In this document: positions 12,931 to 15,894 of the stretch, in pieces
Layout: each line of letters opens with the position of its first letter
Position numbering within the stretch: the stretch's first letter is position 1
Origin: Erysipelotrichaceae bacterium
GTDB lineage: Bacteria > Bacillota_I > Bacilli_A > Erysipelotrichales > Erysipelotrichaceae
Direction: 5' to 3'
DNA: 15,894 nt
Assembly (NCBI GenBank): GCA_017620435.1
Contig: JAFZQL010000201.1
Coordinates: forward strand, 1-15,894
Program-made: the position numbers and the translations under genes
Notes under the pieces: model-generated
Seen by the model: the letters and a program-made list of their open reading frames with translations, nothing else
What the model was told of the DNA's origin: nothing
The model's database searches: none

Positions 12931-12961
12931 AAAAGAAGGATATCCTTAACGGATATCCTTC
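12931..12961 (-). terminator. Intrinsic terminator containing the PfkB stop codon
   Basis: GAAGGATATCC and GGATATCCTTC form a perfect 11-bp stem with loop GTTAA, followed by TTTTAT on the minus strand. The kinase stop codon TAA (12948-12946) lies in the loop, so the last codons form the 5' arm and a ribosome at the stop would cover the hairpin. Confidence 0.9.
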
Positions 12962-13956
12962 AGTACTTCTTCTCCTTTGGCAGGATAACCTGCTTCTACA
13001 TATTCGGGATTGTCTTTTACATAATCGTTGTAACGGCTGATTGCCAGATCGAAGGCGTGATCACGCATTTCTTTGGTAAACTCGGAAATGATGCCTTTGT
13101 AGGAAACGTTGTAGGCTCCTACGATATTTGCCAGCCATCCGGTCATGACCGGATTATGGGTGTTCATCCAGGCCCACATACAGGCGGCTGTCGAGGAATT
13201 GCCGCAGCCAGTCGGATCAAGGCTTTCTCTTCCTTCGATGGTCAAGGAAGGACAGAAATAAGACTTGTGGTCATAAAGGACATAGCTGCCCTCTTCTCCG
13301 GCCCGGTAGAAAAACAGCGGAATATTCCAGGAATCGATTCTTCTGAAGATCTCTTCTCTGTCTTCAATACCGAAAAAGTCACAGGATTCGTTGTGGTTGA
13401 GTGAAGCCATCTGAGGTTTCAGGATATCCAGGACTTTCAAGACATGATCTCTGTCATAGTCTCCTCCCTTTGCGATACCGATCTCATACATGATTTGCAG
13501 ATGGTGTCTCTCTTTGATGTCGGCAAGCTGTTTCCAGTACTGTTCATAGGTCGGCTCAATAAAGATATACAGACCTTCAGCATTGCGGGTATGTCTCTCG
13601 ATCTGTTCCGGTCGGACATTGGTCCAGCCGTATTCTCCTGCCCGATCATATTTTTCTTTCTCGCTCATATCGGCCTGATAATAGGAACCGTCTTCGGAAT
13701 AAATCAGATCGTAGGCATGCGTTTTGTCGTAACACAGATAACAGGCATCGGTATTGACCATGTTTCTTCTGATCCAGTCGCCGTATTTCGGTTCAAAGTC
13801 TTCTGCGACGTTCAGGATCATCTGACAGTTGTCATCATACAGACGGATACCGGTATAGGCAAAGACGCCGGGTCCGCCCAGATTGATGCCGATGATCGAA
13901 CCATCGGGACGGATCGACCTGTCGATCGATGCCTGTCCTACGGTAATATACTTCAT
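12946..13956 (-). CDS. PfkB/ribokinase-family carbohydrate kinase
   Basis: A 336-residue member of the ribokinase fold: an N-terminal strand and GG substrate motif (NLGGPGVFAYTG, 25-36), a central beta sheet with LKPQMASLNHNES, a RAGEEGSYVLYD strand-turn and the PfkB signature 2 in the form SLDPTGCGNSSTA (246-257). The family consensus is DTxGAGD, whose last Asp is the catalytic base; here it is Asn253. I recall similar GCGN/GGGNSST forms in other PfkB proteins encoded beside ADP-ribosylglycohydrolases, so it is probably a subfamily trait. The ATG overlaps the upstream gene's TGA by 4 bp, so the two are translationally coupled. The likely role is phosphorylating the ribose or related sugar released by its neighbour. 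Confidence 0.85.
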   Translation of the reverse strand: MKYITVGQASIDRSIRPDGSIIGINLGGPGVFAYTGIRLYDDNCQMILNVAEDFEPKYGDWIRRNMVNTDACYLCYDKTHAYDLIYSEDGSYYQADMSEKEKYDRAGEYGWTNVRPEQIERHTRNAEGLYIFIEPTYEQYWKQLADIKERHHLQIMYEIGIAKGGDYDRDHVLKVLDILKPQMASLNHNESCDFFGIEDREEIFRRIDSWNIPLFFYRAGEEGSYVLYDHKSYFCPSLTIEGRESLDPTGCGNSSTAACMWAWMNTHNPVMTGWLANIVGAYNVSYKGIISEFTKEMRDHAFDLAISRYNDYVKDNPEYVEAGYPAKGEEVLKDIR

Positions 13957-15002
13957 CTTCTTTGTTTCCTTTCTTCTATGATTCTTACAAACTCGTTTGC
14001 CGCCCAGGACAGATCCAGATCCGGGTTGGCATCGATTGAAATCTGCTTATAACGTTCCGGTATCGCTGCATCGCCTTTAAAGGCTCCGGCGATGCTTCCG
14101 GCAATACAGGCGATGGTATCGGTATCTCCGCCGATATTGGCTCCGGCAATAATCGTCTTTAATGGATCGCCGTCGTTGGCTGCAAACAGACCAAGTGAAA
14201 TGGCACAGGCCTGGGCAATGGCGCTGGAGTCAGTGCCCATTTCATCCGAAAGCATTCTTTCTGCCTGTAAGGCATCATCGGCACGATAGACAATGTCGAT
14301 AGCCCTGTAAATCATCGGCAGGACTCTGGCTCCGGCAGCAATACGGGCTTCTTTCATACCGGTTTCTTCGCCTTTTTTAGCGCCGTAGACAGCCGCTTTC
14401 AAAACAGAATGAATATCGCTGTCTTCCTCCAAAGCCTCAGCTATGGCGCAGGAAATGGCTCCTGCCGCCGAATAGGCAATCTGTGTACCATGGGAACAGG
14501 ATGTCATGACGATACCTGTATGCAAAGCTCCTTCAAGATCACCGGGATGAATGGCTCCTGCTCCGGCGATCCGCATGATCGCTCCGTTGGATGTGCCTTT
14601 CTGATACATTCCTCCGCTTTTAGCTGTACTAAGATAATCCTCATTGTTACGGATCTTCTCGATCACTTCTCTCGCCGTAGGTCCGGCATTGCGGGGGTAA
14701 TATTTCGGCCAGTTGTTAGACCATTCCACAAGACCTCTGCCGGCTTCTTCTACCGTCAGATCGCCGTTACAGCGGATGATAGCCTTGATCATCTCATACA
14801 TCTGTGATGCGTCATCGGTAATCTCTCCCGGAATGTTTCCGAAGGCGATTCTATTCCTGTCACAGTCCAGAAATTCCGTTACTCTTCCGCCATAGGAGTC
14901 AAGGATCTCCGCATAGCTCATGGCTTCCGTCGGAGCTCCCATTCCGTCGCCCATGGCAGCGGCACGGAAACAGCCTAATATCCTGTCATAAAGTGAATAC
15001 AT
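13953..15002 (-). CDS. ADP-ribosylglycohydrolase-family protein
   Basis: A 349-residue protein with the all-helical fold of the ADP-ribosylglycohydrolase (DraG/ARH) family, Mg-dependent enzymes that cleave N- or O-glycosidic bonds to ribose. Motifs: FRAAAMGDGMGAPTEAM near the N-terminus, metal ligands in GEITDDASQM (T62, D63, D64), SNGAIMRIAGAG, SCSHGT, and the second metal site ANIGGDTDTIACIAGSIAG (D293, D295, T296). All expected metal ligands are present, so the enzyme is probably active. ATG 15002 has TAGGAG overlapping the upstream stop, spacing 6 nt; its TGA overlaps the kinase ATG. The E. coli YegU/YegV pair, an ARH-like protein beside a PfkB kinase and a nucleoside transporter, points to nucleoside-type substrates rather than ADP-ribosylated proteins. 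Confidence 0.92.
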   Translation of the reverse strand: MYSLYDRILGCFRAAAMGDGMGAPTEAMSYAEILDSYGGRVTEFLDCDRNRIAFGNIPGEITDDASQMYEMIKAIIRCNGDLTVEEAGRGLVEWSNNWPKYYPRNAGPTAREVIEKIRNNEDYLSTAKSGGMYQKGTSNGAIMRIAGAGAIHPGDLEGALHTGIVMTSCSHGTQIAYSAAGAISCAIAEALEEDSDIHSVLKAAVYGAKKGEETGMKEARIAAGARVLPMIYRAIDIVYRADDALQAERMLSDEMGTDSSAIAQACAISLGLFAANDGDPLKTIIAGANIGGDTDTIACIAGSIAGAFKGDAAIPERYKQISIDANPDLDLSWAANEFVRIIEERKQRR

Positions 15003-15011
15003 CTTTTTCTC

Positions 15012-15894
15012 CTATAAATCCTTATAGAACGCGTTGGTTCTTCTGACTTCTTCAAGATATCTTTCTGCCAGAGAATCAGAACCGCTGATGCAGCAGGAGA
15101 TCACGGCTGTGATGACTGCCGTGCGGTTCGTCTGGTTGCCGGCATTCGCTGAAAGATACAGAGCTCTTTCAACATCTCCTTTTGCGGCCATCAGGAAACC
15201 GATGGAGCTAGGTACCACTTCACTGGTATATGTACCGGTGCCGATCATATCCTGTATCTTTGCGATCAGTTTTTCATCGTCATGTTCATATTCGCATGCA
15301 ATTTCAAAAGCTTTGCGGATACGTGCTTCCAGCTTACTGCCGACGGAAGTGATATGGATCATCTGCTCCGCTTCCTGATAGGAGCTGCGTGCGGTTTCTA
15401 GCGCCAGTTCATAGAGACTGACGACGTTGCGGCTGCCGCCTAGAGCGGCTGCAGTCAAAGCGGCAACAACAGCAGCTCCCGACATCGCTATGGCATTGCC
15501 GTGTGTCGGCAAAGACATGATCAGAGCATCCCTGACTGCCTTTCTGACATCGCCGGGATTCAGTATTCCCGCCACCCAGGCTCTGGATGCCGCTTCATTA
15601 GAATGCCTGCGATGTTCACAAGGAACTTTATCAAAACGGTTGAATACGTGCGTTCCTTCGATAAATTCCATAGAATAGCGGTCGGTGCCGGAAGCAAAAA
15701 CATCGTAGTATCTGGATGTTTCGCCATACTTGAAATCCAGCAGACCGGCGACTGCGCTTTCGTAGCTGATGCCGTTTTTCAGGAAAGACTTCAGCAGACA
15801 GTATGCTGTAGCAAAACTGTCGGTAACGCTGCCTTTTTGTAATTCATATCCCGGACAGTCGGCAGGCGGAGCAATCAGTTCTTTTACAAGAGAA
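15012..15894 (-). CDS. ADP-ribosylglycohydrolase paralogue, degenerate metal site, partial
   Basis: The frame is open to the window edge, so the 5' end is missing; 293 residues are visible. It aligns motif by motif with the downstream ADP-ribosylglycohydrolase: GSVTDSFATAY against GEITDDASQM, SNEAASRAWVAGILNPGDV against SNGAIMRIAGAGAIHPGDL, SLPTHGNAIAMSGAAV against SCSHGTQIAYSAAG, and SANAGNQTNRTAV against GANIGGDTDTIAC. The second metal site is lost (D to Q, D to N, T to R), and one Asp of the first is Ser. It is therefore probably a pseudoenzyme, an allosteric or complex partner, or an enzyme with altered chemistry. It is separated by 9 nt from the intact paralogue, and its stop codon carries that gene's RBS, so they are made together. 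An in-frame ATG at 15671 would give a shorter form, but the homology extends upstream of it. Confidence 0.85.
   Translation of the reverse strand, partial: SLVKELIAPPADCPGYELQKGSVTDSFATAYCLLKSFLKNGISYESAVAGLLDFKYGETSRYYDVFASGTDRYSMEFIEGTHVFNRFDKVPCEHRRHSNEAASRAWVAGILNPGDVRKAVRDALIMSLPTHGNAIAMSGAAVVAALTAAALGGSRNVVSLYELALETARSSYQEAEQMIHITSVGSKLEARIRKAFEIACEYEHDDEKLIAKIQDMIGTGTYTSEVVPSSIGFLMAAKGDVERALYLSANAGNQTNRTAVITAVISCCISGSDSLAERYLEEVRRTNAFYKDL

Overview
The window looks like chromosomal DNA of a low-to-mid GC member of the Bacillota, possibly Erysipelotrichaceae-like. Reasons: strong AGGAGG-type ribosome binding sites, extended -10 promoters (TGnTATAAT), tRNA genes with encoded CCA, a SepF homologue, short XRE and SorC regulators, and a CASTOR/POLLUX-type channel. 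The taxonomic call is inference. Nothing indicates a transposon, CRISPR array or rRNA operon.

Layout. (1) 1-527, minus strand: seven tightly packed tRNA genes in transcription order Gln-His-Ile-Glu-Met-Asp-Pro (Pro cut by the window edge). Spacers are 1-5 nt, and several tRNAs have non-canonical arms. (2) 547-1033, minus: a 44-residue small protein with a strong RBS, an intrinsic terminator-like hairpin, then a 76-residue XRE regulator that ends 19 nt before the array. (3) 1073-3301, minus: a CASTOR/POLLUX-type channel with RCK domains followed 4 nt later by a SepF-like gene. (4) 3332-5143, minus: a vWA-domain gene and, upstream of it, a macro-domain gene whose C-terminal region is cut off by two in-frame stop codons. 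(5) 5206-5944: a VanZ-like membrane protein (plus) converging with a HIRAN-like protein (minus). (6) 6107-9308, plus: a translationally coupled operon of MoxR AAA+ ATPase, DUF58 protein and polytopic membrane protein with a DUF4129-like tail, closed by a terminator. (7) 9307-10671, minus: a lipoprotein with two transglutaminase-like repeats, convergent with the MoxR operon. (8) 10781-11776, plus: a WYL-domain regulator. (9) 11868-12860, plus: a SorC-family regulator that appears to be leaderless. (10) 12931-15894, minus: an operon of two ADP-ribosylglycohydrolase paralogues (the upstream one partial and lacking metal-ligand aspartates) and a PfkB-type kinase, closed by a terminator that contains the kinase stop codon in its loop.

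How the parts may work together. The ADP-ribosylglycohydrolase and PfkB pair with a nearby sugar-phosphate-type regulator recalls the Escherichia coli yegTUVW arrangement and suggests salvage of an N-ribosylated compound: hydrolysis of the glycosidic bond, then phosphorylation of the sugar. The MoxR/DUF58/DUF4129 trio usually travels with a transglutaminase; here the only transglutaminase-like protein is the convergent lipoprotein. The macro/vWA pair resembles ADP-ribose or stress-type modules but appears to be decaying.

The most unusual items are the degenerate-looking tRNA array joined to an XRE gene, the ADP-ribosylglycohydrolase pseudoenzyme paired with a kinase whose catalytic Asp is Asn, the catalytic triad split over two repeats in the lipoprotein, the leaderless SorC regulator and the doubly interrupted macro gene.
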